A stretch of 15,823 bases of DNA from Alcaligenaceae bacterium (GCA_012511095.1 JAAZGT010000267.1:1-15823), one strand, 5' to 3'. Shown: positions 1 through 7,496, numbered from the stretch's first letter. Notes: a model not told the origin generated them from the letters alone. Translations and numbers: made by a program.

Positions 1-78
1 AATGCAAACAAAGAAATGGTTTGCAATCAAGCGCTAGAAACTTTTAAGCAGGCTACTGCTGGCATGGCTATCAACTAA
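1..78 (+). CDS. 3' end of an unidentified protein gene (partial)
   Basis: Frame 1 is open from the window edge to a TAA at 76-78, giving the last 25 residues of a protein that ends ...ETFKQATAGMAIN. A strong hairpin terminator follows at 101-136, which supports this being a real gene end. The tail is amphipathic and rich in Ala, Gln and Asn, faintly reminiscent of the C-terminal helix of phasin-type granule proteins. That resemblance is too weak to name the gene. Confidence 0.5.
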   Translation, partial: NANKEMVCNQALETFKQATAGMAIN

Positions 79-100
79 TAGAAAATTTTAGCCTATCTAT

Positions 101-136
101 AAATAAGCGTGAGATTCAGAAACCTCACGCTTATTT
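101..136 (+). terminator. Hairpin terminator between convergent genes
   Basis: AAATAAGCGTGAG (101-113) pairs perfectly with CTCACGCTTATTT (124-136) around a 10-nt loop. A-rich sequence on the left arm and T-rich sequence on the right give a U-rich tail in either direction. It can therefore end both the upstream + strand gene and rdgC on the - strand. Confidence 0.85.
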
Positions 137-198
137 ACTTATTTAATTAGGGCGGTGTGTTTGTCTATTAAGCTGCAATATCAGCTACTTTGTAAGGC

Positions 199-232
199 AA
201 GCAATAGTCTCAATTAGTTTATTGCTTTTTTT
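199..232 (+). terminator. Possible weak second terminator overlapping the rdgC 3' end
   Basis: AAGCAATA (199-206) can pair with TATTGCTT (220-227), followed by more T residues to 232, over a 13-nt loop. The stem is AT-rich and overlaps the rdgC stop codon. It would act only on + strand transcripts that read past the terminator at 101-136. The signal is weak. Confidence 0.3.
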
Positions 233-1118
233 CACCACCAAGAGCGACAGTTAGATCCTCCAACAAAGCTGAATACTCCTTGCACATTAAAGTCATATCG
301 GCTTCGAAGCGCTCAATTTCATCGGCATCACTAGGGTTACGTTGTTCATCTAGGATTTCTAGAGCTTGTATACGTTTAATCTCTAAGGTGTCATGCAACA
401 CAAAACTGATACGGTCACGCCAGGTTAAACCAAGCTTAGTTACTACTTTACCACTTTCAATATGCTTAGTTACTTCCTCTTGGCCAGGAATAACGTTGCT
501 AAATCGAACCGTAGCGCGGTCCTCTTGAGTGGATTTAAACTCCACTTGTGGTTCTAGATTAAAGCCCTCAGCAGGTTGATCGCTGAAAATCCACTCGGTC
601 ATGGCAGTACTAGGCGAAACCTCAGTCATAAAGGATTGGATCGGCATGGGGTCTAAGGCCTTAACTAATAAGGAAATCACCTCGTCAGCCTTAGATGCTG
701 TGCCGGCATCAATATATAACCAATGGTTTTCTAAGTCCAAACACACGCGAGTTTGGCGGAAAATGCTAAAGGCTTTAGGAATTAAGGTGTCAGTTACCAT
801 TTCTTTAATTTCGCGCATTTGTTTGCGACCAGGTCTATAACCTTGCTGCTCTTCGATTTCGAGGGCTTTTTCACGCGTAAATTGGTTAATAACACTGGTT
901 GGTAATAACTTCTTTTCAGCCTGTAAGCAGAGAAAGTAATACTGGCCAATTTCATAAACTAGGCCGCTTTCCTCGAGTGGGCTAACCCAGCCTAGCTTGG
1001 TGTCTTGACCAGGACTACCTTCAACAAAAGCATAGGCTTGAAGCTTTTCTTCAAGGTCTTGAGCAGTGATTTTCCAGTCAGTATTAAGACGGAATAGTTT
1101 AAGATTTTTGAACCACAT
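219..1118 (-). CDS. rdgC: Recombination-associated protein RdgC
   Basis: RdgC forms a ring-shaped dimer that binds double-stranded DNA without sequence specificity and restrains RecA filament activity. The family is nucleoid-associated and cytoplasmic. The open frame runs upstream to an ATG at 1211, but the family begins M-x-WFKNL or MWFKNL. That motif starts at the ATG at 1118, giving 299 residues against about 300 usual. The extra 31 residues upstream are hydrophobic, Cys-rich and unlike the family, and would run through the LexA box. Other family sequence seen: LLPTSVI near the first third, IPKAFSIFRQTR mid-protein, HIESGKVVTKLGLTW, and a C-terminal LGGEKKQ. The gene is divergent from recA, the protein it modulates. 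A candidate promoter lies just upstream (1139-1166). The ribosome binding site is weak. Confidence 0.95.
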   Translation of the reverse strand: MWFKNLKLFRLNTDWKITAQDLEEKLQAYAFVEGSPGQDTKLGWVSPLEESGLVYEIGQYYFLCLQAEKKLLPTSVINQFTREKALEIEEQQGYRPGRKQMREIKEMVTDTLIPKAFSIFRQTRVCLDLENHWLYIDAGTASKADEVISLLVKALDPMPIQSFMTEVSPSTAMTEWIFSDQPAEGFNLEPQVEFKSTQEDRATVRFSNVIPGQEEVTKHIESGKVVTKLGLTWRDRISFVLHDTLEIKRIQALEILDEQRNPSDADEIERFEADMTLMCKEYSALLEDLTVALGGEKKQ

Positions 1119-1138
1119 AGATTTTTGCCAAAAGGCTA

Positions 1139-1166
1139 AGTGTAGCATTTTGAAAATAAGTCGCAA
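1139..1166 (-). promoter_or_regulatory. Candidate sigma70 promoter for rdgC
   Basis: Reading the - strand, TTGCGA (1166-1161) is followed after 16 nt by TACACT (1144-1139). The -10 is preceded by TGC, which makes an extended -10. Transcription would begin near 1132, leaving a leader of about 14 nt before the ATG at 1118. This spacing also argues for the shorter rdgC start. The promoter is assigned by eye only. Confidence 0.45.
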
Positions 1167-1199
1167 GAAAAATACAAGAGGTGGACAAAAGTAGCAACA

Positions 1200-1215
1200 C
1201 TGTGCAAACATACAG
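1200..1215 (+). promoter_or_regulatory. LexA box (SOS operator) of recA
   Basis: CTGT-GCAAACAT-ACAG is an exact match to the CTGT-N8-ACAG core of the LexA operator known from gamma- and betaproteobacteria. It ends directly against the recA -10 element at 1216-1221, so bound repressor would block polymerase. It lies about 34 bp upstream of the likely rdgC -35, so repression of rdgC is less certain. Confidence 0.85.
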
Positions 1216-1221
1216 TATAAT
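1216..1221 (+). promoter_or_regulatory. recA promoter -10 element
   Basis: TATAAT is a perfect consensus -10. The -35 position at a 17-bp spacing (1193-1198, AGCAAC) is poor. Transcription should start near 1228, giving a leader of about 77 nt that is very T-rich and ends in AAGGA at 1294-1298, 7 nt before the recA ATG. Confidence 0.65.
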
Positions 1222-1305
1222 TAGTGTCATAATAATCGCAAAGTAGTAGTTTTATTTTATTTTTATTCGCTACAGAGGCACAAAGTTTTTTATAAGGAAA
1301 ATTGC

Positions 1306-2415
1306 ATGAGTACAAAAGCAAGTAAAGCAGCTAATGCTGAGCGTTCAAAGGCTTTATCAGCTGCTTTATCACAAATTGAAAAGCAATTTGGTAAGGGCTC
1401 CGTTATGCGTTACGGAGATAATGAGATCCAACACGATATTCAGGTGGTTTCAACAGGCTCTTTAGGTCTAGATATCGCTTTGGGCGTAGGTGGTTTACCA
1501 CGCGGTCGTGTGATTGAGATTTATGGTCCAGAGTCTTCAGGTAAAACGACATTAACCTTACACGTTATTGCTGAAATGCAAAAGCTTGGTGGTACCTGTG
1601 CTTTTATCGATGCTGAGCATGCCTTAGATGTTCAATATGCTAGTCGTTTAGGTATTAATCTCGAGGAGTTATTAATTTCTCAACCCGATACAGGTGAGCA
1701 GGCTCTTGAGATTACTGATGCTTTAGTTCGTTCAGGCTCGGTTGATCTCATTGTTATTGACTCAGTTGCTGCACTAACTCCTCGTGCTGAGATCGAAGGT
1801 GATATGGGTGATAACCTACCAGGTCTACAAGCGCGTTTAATGAGCCAAGCCCTACGTAAGTTGACTGCCTCTATTAAGCGCACTAACTGCATGGTGATCT
1901 TCATTAACCAAATTCGCATGAAGATTGGTGTTATGTTCGGTAGCCCAGAAACCACTACAGGGGGTAATGCGCTAAAGTTCTATTCATCAGTGCGATTAGA
2001 TATTCGTCGTATCGGTTCTATTAAACGTGGTGATGAGATCGTAGGTAACGAGACTCGAGTTAAGGTAGTTAAAAACAAAATCGCACCTCCATTCAAGCAG
2101 GCTGAGTTCGATATCATGTACGGTACCGGTATTTCACGCGAGGGCGAGATTATCGACATTGGTGTTAAAGAGGATATCGTCGATAAGGCAGGTGCCTGGT
2201 ACAGCTACGATGGCACACGCATAGGTCAGGGTAAAGACAACGTTCGCGAGTATTTGCGTGAGCACCAAGCCATGGCAATCGATATTGAAAATAAGATTCG
2301 CGAGAAACTTGGTCTTGTGGGTCGTGAGGATGTGATCGATGAGATTGAAGAGCCTACTGATGACGATAAACCAGCAACCAAAGAAGCCGCTAAAACAGCA
2401 GAAAAAGCTGAGTAG
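1306..2415 (+). CDS. recA: Recombinase RecA
   Basis: RecA polymerises on single-stranded DNA, uses ATP to drive homologous pairing and strand exchange, and acts as co-protease for LexA self-cleavage in the SOS response. The protein has 369 residues. The Walker A motif GPESSGKTT is at residues 74-82. The loop region with NQIRMKIGVMFGSPETTTGG and the KVVKNKIAPPFKQ segment are typical. The C terminus is acidic (DEIEEPTDDD) and then Ala/Lys-rich, as is common in betaproteobacterial RecA. The start is supported by AAGGA at 1294-1298, 7 nt upstream. A LexA box and TATAAT precede it, so damage induction is expected. recX follows after 26 nt with no terminator between, so the two are probably co-transcribed. 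Confidence 0.99.
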   Translation: MSTKASKAANAERSKALSAALSQIEKQFGKGSVMRYGDNEIQHDIQVVSTGSLGLDIALGVGGLPRGRVIEIYGPESSGKTTLTLHVIAEMQKLGGTCAFIDAEHALDVQYASRLGINLEELLISQPDTGEQALEITDALVRSGSVDLIVIDSVAALTPRAEIEGDMGDNLPGLQARLMSQALRKLTASIKRTNCMVIFINQIRMKIGVMFGSPETTTGGNALKFYSSVRLDIRRIGSIKRGDEIVGNETRVKVVKNKIAPPFKQAEFDIMYGTGISREGEIIDIGVKEDIVDKAGAWYSYDGTRIGQGKDNVREYLREHQAMAIDIENKIREKLGLVGREDVIDEIEEPTDDDKPATKEAAKTAEKAE

Positions 2416-2441
2416 TTTCTTAGTAGTTTATTATTAAGTAG

Positions 2442-3053
2442 ATGACTTCTAGTAACGACAATAAGGCAGAGTACAGCTCATTAGCTGATGAGTTGGCTGC
2501 TAAGTCAGCTGACAATCGTGCCAAAAAATCACAACTAAGTCTTTTAGCTAGGGCAATTGCTATCCTATCTAGACGTGAGCACTCTGAAAAAGAGCTCCGC
2601 CAAAGGTTGCAACGTTATACCGATGATTTCGATGAGATTGATTCGGTGATTAGCAGACTACAACGTGAGAATTGGCAATCTGATGAGCGCTTTGTTGAGA
2701 GTTTTGTTCAAAGTAGGGAGCATCGCTGGGGTAATCAAAAGATTATGCACGTTTTGTCTCAGCATGACTTAGATAGCGAAAGCCTCCTAGAACTCAAAGA
2801 GGATCTCAAAGAAACCGAGTACCAAAGAGCGCGTGAAGTTTGGATTAGGCGTTTTGGTTCTAAATATGGTATCGATCAGTGTGATCCTGATTCCTCTATT
2901 GATCCTGAGTTTTTAGACGAAGAAGAGCAAAAAAGCTTTGAGGAAGCAGCTAAGGAAAAAGCTAGGCAAATGCGTTTTTTGGCTTCACGTGGTTTTAGCT
3001 CCGATGTGGTTTATAGGGTGGTTAACTCTCGTGGCGCTCCCGAAGAGGATTAG
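2442..3053 (+). CDS. recX: Regulatory protein RecX
   Basis: RecX binds RecA filaments and inhibits recombinase and co-protease activity, and it is usually the gene right after recA. Here it begins 26 nt after the recA stop. At 203 residues it is longer than the E. coli protein (166), with about 30 polar N-terminal residues before the conserved ARAIAILSRREHSEKELRQRL segment. The next repeat reads VISRLQRENWQSDERFVESFVQSREHRWG, and the C-terminal three-helix repeat ends KARQMRFLASRGFSSDVVYRVV. An acidic insert (about residues 140-170, rich in Asp and Glu) separates the last repeats. The Shine-Dalgarno sequence is poor, so translation may depend on read-through or coupling from recA. The identification rests on repeats plus position. 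Confidence 0.93.
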   Translation: MTSSNDNKAEYSSLADELAAKSADNRAKKSQLSLLARAIAILSRREHSEKELRQRLQRYTDDFDEIDSVISRLQRENWQSDERFVESFVQSREHRWGNQKIMHVLSQHDLDSESLLELKEDLKETEYQRAREVWIRRFGSKYGIDQCDPDSSIDPEFLDEEEQKSFEEAAKEKARQMRFLASRGFSSDVVYRVVNSRGAPEED

Positions 3054-3124
3054 CCCCTGATCTACTAAGCATCTTAAGCTACTCCAGCTACAGTTGAGCT
3101 CGTTAATATCGTTTAAATGCCCAA

Positions 3125-3161
3125 AAATAAGGCTAAGAAATTAAATTTCTTAGCCTTATTT
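3125..3161. terminator. Bidirectional terminator between recX and argH
   Basis: A 16-bp perfect stem (3125-3140 with 3146-3161, loop TTAAA) has the core AAATAAGGCTAAG and its complement. T-rich tails exist on both strands. It sits between the convergent ends of recX and argH. Confidence 0.85.
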
Positions 3162-3197
3162 CATTATGATTTTAATTAAAGCCAATAATCGCTTTAA

Positions 3198-4616
3198 TTA
3201 CTCACCTAAAATGCGCTCTGCCTCTTCTTTGACGCGCTCTGGTGCAGTGCCGCCAAGGTGGTTGCGAGCTTCTACAGAACCCTCTAGAGTGAGCACATCG
3301 AACACGTCATCTTCAATGCGTTGGTCAAACTCTTTGAGCTGCTCTAAATTTAAATCAGCTAAATCACAACCAAGCTCTTCACATTTACGTACAGCTAAAG
3401 CGACTACCTCGTGAGCATTACGGAAAGCTAAGCCCTTTTTCACTAAATAGTCAGCTAAGTCGGTTGCAGTGGAGAAGCCTTGGAGGGCCGCATCACGCAT
3501 ATTAGTAGCATTAACAGTAATACCACCAACCATATCCACGAAGATTGTTAAGGTATCGCGTAAAGTGTCAGCTGTATCGAATAAACCCTCTTTATCTTCT
3601 TGGTTGTCTTTGTTGTAAGCTAAAGGTTGTGCTTTCATTAAGGTTAAAAGGGCGATTAGATGGCCATTAACACGACCTGTTTTACCGCGAGCTAGCTCAG
3701 GTACGTCAGGGTTTTTCTTTTGAGGCATGATTGAGCTACCGGTACAAAAGCGGTCAGCCAACTGAATAAAGCCAAAACGTGGGCTCATCCAAATAATTAA
3801 TTCCTCAGATAAGCGCGAGATGTGTGTCATCACTAAGCTAGCAGCTGCACAAAACTCAATTGCAAAATCACGATCTGATACGGCATCGAGTGAGTTGCGG
3901 CAAATGCCTTCAAAGCCTAAGCTCGCGGCACTACGTTCGCGGTCAATTGGGTAAGAGGTACCAGCCAAAGCTGCAGCACCTAGTGGTGAGCGATTAACGC
4001 GCTTACGACAATCGGCTAAACGCTCTGCGTCACGACCGAACATTTCGGCATAGGCTAATAAGTGGTGGCCAAAAGTTACTGGTTGAGCCACTTGTAAGTG
4101 AGTAAAACCAGGCATAATGGTGTCGTGATTATCAAGAGCTACTTGTGCTAAGGCGCGACGTAATTGATTTATTAAGTCAATTGAGGTATCGATCTCAGAG
4201 CGTAACCATAGGCGCATATCTGTAGCAACTTGGTCATTACGTGAACGACCAGTGTGTAAACGCTTACCAGCATCACCAATTAGCTCGACTAGTCTTTTTT
4301 CAATATTTAGATGGACATCCTCAAGATCAAGTGACCACTCGAACTCCTCGGCCTCAATCTCTTTGATAATGACCTCCATGCCGCCTTGGATTTGCTTTAA
4401 GTCGTCTTGGCCAATTACGCCAACATGAGCAAGCATCTCAGCATGTGCAAGTGAGCCTTGAATATCAAAAGCCGCTAAGCGTTTGTCAAAGTTTACTGAA
4501 GCGGTATAGCGTTTTACTAAGTCGGAAACCGGTTCGCTAAAACGCGCTGACCAAGCTTTTGCTTTATTATCGAATTGATTTTGGGTGTTGTTATCTGGCG
4601 TAGTAGAATCAGTCAT
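3198..4616 (-). CDS. argH: Argininosuccinate lyase
   Basis: ArgH splits argininosuccinate into arginine and fumarate, the last step of arginine synthesis. It is a cytoplasmic homotetramer of the fumarase/aspartase superfamily. The 472 residues are close to the family length (about 460). Motifs seen are HTGRSRNDQ (121-129), GFTHLQ with the conserved His (170-175), and the superfamily signature GSSIMPQKKNPD (293-304), whose Ser loop supplies the catalytic base. The C-terminal AVRKCEELGCDLADLNLEQL segment fits the family. The start ATG at 4616 has no good Shine-Dalgarno sequence. No other arginine gene is nearby, so this is a stand-alone gene divergent from nadE. All active-site regions look intact. 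Confidence 0.98.
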   Translation of the reverse strand: MTDSTTPDNNTQNQFDNKAKAWSARFSEPVSDLVKRYTASVNFDKRLAAFDIQGSLAHAEMLAHVGVIGQDDLKQIQGGMEVIIKEIEAEEFEWSLDLEDVHLNIEKRLVELIGDAGKRLHTGRSRNDQVATDMRLWLRSEIDTSIDLINQLRRALAQVALDNHDTIMPGFTHLQVAQPVTFGHHLLAYAEMFGRDAERLADCRKRVNRSPLGAAALAGTSYPIDRERSAASLGFEGICRNSLDAVSDRDFAIEFCAAASLVMTHISRLSEELIIWMSPRFGFIQLADRFCTGSSIMPQKKNPDVPELARGKTGRVNGHLIALLTLMKAQPLAYNKDNQEDKEGLFDTADTLRDTLTIFVDMVGGITVNATNMRDAALQGFSTATDLADYLVKKGLAFRNAHEVVALAVRKCEELGCDLADLNLEQLKEFDQRIEDDVFDVLTLEGSVEARNHLGGTAPERVKEEAERILGE

Positions 4617-4762
4617 TTGATTTGAAAATATCTGTAAAATAGAGCAGCGACTAGTTAGTAATTAATCGCTTTCGTGAATTAAAGTATAAATTGATTAATC
4701 TTTAATTATAAAGGCTTTGCCAACCTACTGATGTAAACAGTATTTTTATTTGTGAAAATGTT
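4617..4762. other. argH-nadE divergent intergenic region
   Basis: This 146-bp AT-rich gap must carry promoters in both directions. A weak - strand candidate is TTATAA / 17 nt / TATACT (within about 4683-4712). ATTAATC occurs twice in direct orientation (4661-4667 and 4694-4700), 33 bp apart. An inverted repeat TACTG-N7-CAGTA lies at 4726-4742, just before nadE. No clear ArgR box pair was found. Confidence 0.4.
4726..4742. promoter_or_regulatory. Inverted repeat upstream of nadE, possible operator
   Basis: TACTG (4726-4730) and CAGTA (4738-4742) are perfect inverted half-sites separated by 7 nt. They lie 20 nt before the nadE ATG. The spacing does not fit LexA (which needs CTG-N10-CAG). It may be an operator for an unknown regulator or chance. 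Confidence 0.25.
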
Positions 4763-6460
4763 ATGACCAAGACTCCTTTAACTGTCGCGATAGTACAGGC
4801 CAAATTTGTAGTTGCCGATTTGGCGGCAAATATTAACAAAATTGTCGACCTTGCCAAAGTTGCGCATTCAAAGGGTGTAGAGCTTTTGCTATTGCCAGAG
4901 TTGGCTTTAAGTGGCGTGGGCTTACAAGACCTAGTTACCCGTGAGAGTTTTTTAGAGCAACAACAAGCAGCTCTCTCAAAGCTGGCTCAGGAATTAGCGC
5001 CTTTTAATGATTTACATGTGGTGGTAGGGCATTTAACTCTACACGAGGGGCAGTTATTTAATAGTGCATCAGTATTGAGTCAAGGCAAGGTTAAGCAAAC
5101 GCATCATCAATTGTCCGCTAAAAGTAGCAAATTACTTGGTGGATCGTTTTATTTAAAAAACGGCATTGATTTAGAGCAGAATATCCTTGAGCTCAAAGGG
5201 CATCGATTCGCTACAGCGATTGGTGATGATATTTGGCGCACGGGTTTTGTCGATCGTATTTCAGAGCAGGGCGTGCAAAGCTTATTGCTGCTAGATGCTA
5301 TGCCTTACCATGTGGGCCGCATTAGCGAGTTTCAAAAGCGTTTAGTCGATGAGGTCAAAGGGCATCACTTTAATCTCTTTTATACCAACCAAGTGGGTGG
5401 TCATGACGAGCTGATTTTTGAAGGTCATGCGTTTTTATTAAATAATCAACAAGAATTACAAACAGAGCTTGACCATTTTGTAGAGACCATGGCGATTTTT
5501 CAATTAGAGGCTGACAATCAATGGTCACTGATTGAGCTTCAGGGGCTCAACGAGTTATTTAACAATACAAACCAGAGCAAGGTCATTAATCAAGATTTGT
5601 TATATCAAGCAAATGAGCTTATTGAATCAGAGATTTGGCGTGCCTTAGTGCTTTGCACACATGATTTTTTACACTATAGCGGCGTTAACAAGGTCATGTT
5701 GGGTCTTTCTGGTGGTATGGACTCGGCCTTGGTGCTTGCGGTGCTTTACGATGCGATTGGCCCTGATAACATCACTGCCGTTATGCTATCGTCACCATAC
5801 ACCTCACAACTGTCCTTAGATTTAGCGGAGGATATGTCTCAGCGCTTAGGGGTAAAATACCATGATATTAGTATTGAGCCTATGTACAAGGCTTTTCTTC
5901 AAGGTCTAGCACCGCTTTTTGCAGGGCTACCACAAGATACCACTGAGGAAAATCTTCAAGCGCGTATTCGTGGCGTTATGTTGATGGCCTTATCTAATAA
6001 ATTAGGCGGCATGATTATTAATAGTGGTAATAAGTCAGAAGCAGCAACTGGTTATAGTACGCTCTATGGCGATACGGTGGGTGGTTTTGCCGTACTTAAG
6101 GATATTCCTAAAACCTTAGTTTATCGATTAGCAAAATGGCGCAATACTCAAAAAGAGATTATTCCTGTTGGTATTATTACCCGTCCGCCATCTGCTGAGT
6201 TAGCAGAGGGGCAGGTCGATCAAGATAGCTTGCCCGAATACGATATTTTAGATGAGATTTTATACAGGCTGATGGAGCTCAAACAAAGTAGTGAAGACAT
6301 TATTCAAACTGGTTTTGATGCTGATACCGTGAATAAAATTGCTCGCTTGTTAAAATTTAACGAATACAAAAGACGACAAAGTGCCCCAGGCCCACGAATT
6401 AGTGAAGGGGCTTTTGCTTTGGATTGGCGATATCCGCTATCGCATGGCTTTAAATACTAA
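4763..6460 (+). CDS. nadE: Two-domain NAD+ synthetase with a degenerate glutaminase domain
   Basis: NadE amidates deamido-NAD to NAD using ATP, the last step of NAD synthesis. The 565 residues match the two-domain form: an N-terminal nitrilase-type amidase (about 1-255) that normally releases ammonia from glutamine, then a synthetase. The synthetase is intact: SGGMDSA P-loop (316-322), ENLQARIRG (396-404), SGNKSEAATGY (421-431), PPSAELAEGQVDQDSLPEYD (475-494) and the KRRQ tail. The amidase keeps Glu46 in LPELALSG. The catalytic Cys of the usual ICEDxW motif is Gly154 (reads IGDDIW), and the K-x-x-LPNYxxFDE block is replaced by QLSAKSSKLLGGSF, with Gln116 where Lys is expected. I infer it uses free ammonia. 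glnB lies 108 nt downstream. The Shine-Dalgarno sequence is weak. Confidence 0.95.
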   Translation: MTKTPLTVAIVQAKFVVADLAANINKIVDLAKVAHSKGVELLLLPELALSGVGLQDLVTRESFLEQQQAALSKLAQELAPFNDLHVVVGHLTLHEGQLFNSASVLSQGKVKQTHHQLSAKSSKLLGGSFYLKNGIDLEQNILELKGHRFATAIGDDIWRTGFVDRISEQGVQSLLLLDAMPYHVGRISEFQKRLVDEVKGHHFNLFYTNQVGGHDELIFEGHAFLLNNQQELQTELDHFVETMAIFQLEADNQWSLIELQGLNELFNNTNQSKVINQDLLYQANELIESEIWRALVLCTHDFLHYSGVNKVMLGLSGGMDSALVLAVLYDAIGPDNITAVMLSSPYTSQLSLDLAEDMSQRLGVKYHDISIEPMYKAFLQGLAPLFAGLPQDTTEENLQARIRGVMLMALSNKLGGMIINSGNKSEAATGYSTLYGDTVGGFAVLKDIPKTLVYRLAKWRNTQKEIIPVGIITRPPSAELAEGQVDQDSLPEYDILDEILYRLMELKQSSEDIIQTGFDADTVNKIARLLKFNEYKRRQSAPGPRISEGAFALDWRYPLSHGFKY

Positions 6461-6556
6461 AAGCTAGCCAAAATAATGAGCAACAGGCTGTAAAATTTTT
6501 ATAAATGAACGATAATAACGGAAGTTTTATTTATATTTATAAAAACAATTTATTTT

Positions 6557-6560
6557 AAGG
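6557..6560 (+). promoter_or_regulatory. glnB ribosome binding site
   Basis: AAGG lies 8 nt before the ATG at 6569, inside the 108-nt nadE-glnB gap. That gap is AT-rich, shows no terminator, and has no convincing sigma54 (GG-N10-GC) or sigma70 promoter. Co-transcription with nadE is possible. Confidence 0.5.
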
Positions 6561-6568
6561 TTTAACTA

Positions 6569-6907
6569 ATGAAACAAATTACTGCAATCATTAAACCCTT
6601 CAAGTTAGATGAAGTACGCGAAGAGTTATCTGAAATCGGTGTTAACGGTTTAACCGTAACCGAGGTTAGAGGCTTTGGCAGGCAGCGTGGTCATACCGAG
6701 CTCTATCGTGGTGCTGAGTATGTGGTTGATTTCTTACCCAAGGTAAGAATTGATGTCGTGGTAACTAAAGATCAGGCTGACGCTTGTATCGAAGCAATTA
6801 TCAAGGCTGCTCGTACAGGCAAAATCGGCGATGGTAAGATTTTTGTGACTAATGTCGAAAAGGTAATCCGTATCCGTACCGGTGAGCAAGACGCTTTAGC
6901 TATCTAA
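6569..6907 (+). CDS. glnB: Nitrogen regulatory protein P-II
   Basis: PII is a trimeric signal protein that reads 2-oxoglutarate and ATP/ADP and is uridylylated by GlnD when nitrogen is low. It then controls GlnE, NtrB and other partners. The protein is exactly 112 residues, the family standard. The T-loop holds Tyr51 in YRGAEYVVDF, the uridylylation site. The B-loop reads RTGKIGDGKIFV, and the start MKQITAIIKPFKLDEVREEL is typical. It could be GlnB or its paralogue GlnK. No amtB follows, which favours GlnB. The neighbour nadE fits known PII control of glutamine-dependent NAD synthetase in some proteobacteria. The gene ends only 10 bp from the convergent ubiC stop, with no terminator between. 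Confidence 0.97.
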   Translation: MKQITAIIKPFKLDEVREELSEIGVNGLTVTEVRGFGRQRGHTELYRGAEYVVDFLPKVRIDVVVTKDQADACIEAIIKAARTGKIGDGKIFVTNVEKVIRIRTGEQDALAI

Positions 6908-6917
6908 TCGTCTTTGA

Positions 6918-7496
6918 TTAAAAGCTTAACTGCTGTTGTATTGGATGTTTAGCGAGTTCCTGCCAAAAACCAGGTAAAAACACTTCATTTACCGTCATGC
7001 CTTGGTTGTTTTGATAAAAAGTAGAGCGGCGGGCTAGGAATTCGCCCTGAGGTAGCTCTGAGTACTTTGATAATGAGCGTTGTAGTGAAAGCCCCTCATT
7101 TAATTGAGTTGTTTCAAAATCGCCGCGACTGATGGCAGCGTCATTGTATAAAATATCAGCTAGAGGGCGCGCCTGAAGTACTCTTAAGCCTTGCCAGGCC
7201 GCTCTAGATGCCGTGAGCTCTGTGATGCTGCGAGCATATACAGCTTTGTGATTATTAATACTCATTAAAATTTCACGTACCCAGATGGGTTGATTAAGGG
7301 CTAAACCCAAAGGATAAGCCTCATCGCCTTTTACATAAGCAACATATTCGTTTAACACCTCAATCCCAAATTCGCCCACTTGACGTAAACCGCTAGTTAG
7401 AGCGCCTGGTCGTTTTAACCAATACCTTTCCACCTCACTGAGAGAGGTATCAACTTTATTTTGCCAAGATGTGTTTGTGAGTTGTGTGTTAGACAT
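6918..7496 (-). CDS. ubiC: Chorismate lyase (chorismate to 4-hydroxybenzoate)
   Basis: UbiC converts chorismate to 4-hydroxybenzoate and pyruvate, the entry step of ubiquinone synthesis. It is a small soluble enzyme. The 192 residues compare with 165 in E. coli. Family landmarks: WLKRPGALTSGL (26-37), WVREILM with Arg74 (72-78), VYARSITE (86-93), PLADILY (111-117), ARRSTF (155-160) and VNEVFLP with Glu171 (169-175). These include the Arg and Glu known to contact product in the E. coli enzyme. No ubiA follows, unlike the enterobacterial ubiCA operon. The start codon is 20 bp from the divergent pseudouridine synthase start, and the gap (19 of 20 bases A/T) has no Shine-Dalgarno sequence for either gene. 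Confidence 0.92.
   Translation of the reverse strand: MSNTQLTNTSWQNKVDTSLSEVERYWLKRPGALTSGLRQVGEFGIEVLNEYVAYVKGDEAYPLGLALNQPIWVREILMSINNHKAVYARSITELTASRAAWQGLRVLQARPLADILYNDAAISRGDFETTQLNEGLSLQRSLSKYSELPQGEFLARRSTFYQNNQGMTVNEVFLPGFWQELAKHPIQQQLSF

Noticed and set aside
1119..1211. Upstream extension of rdgC to the ATG at 1211
   Set aside because: The added 31 residues do not fit the family, cover the rdgC promoter candidate and run into the LexA box. The MWFKNL start at 1118 fits.
3174..3199. 9-bp inverted repeat AATTAAAGC / GCTTTAATT at the argH stop
   Set aside because: It has no T-run on the - strand, and the stronger hairpin at 3125-3161 already explains termination.
4661..4700. Direct repeat ATTAATC spaced by 33 bp
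   Set aside because: Seven AT-rich bases repeated once in an AT-rich gap is weak evidence for an operator.
4758..4766. Tiny upstream frame ATG-TTA-TGA overlapping the nadE start
   Set aside because: Two codons in AT-rich DNA with no ribosome site are expected by chance.
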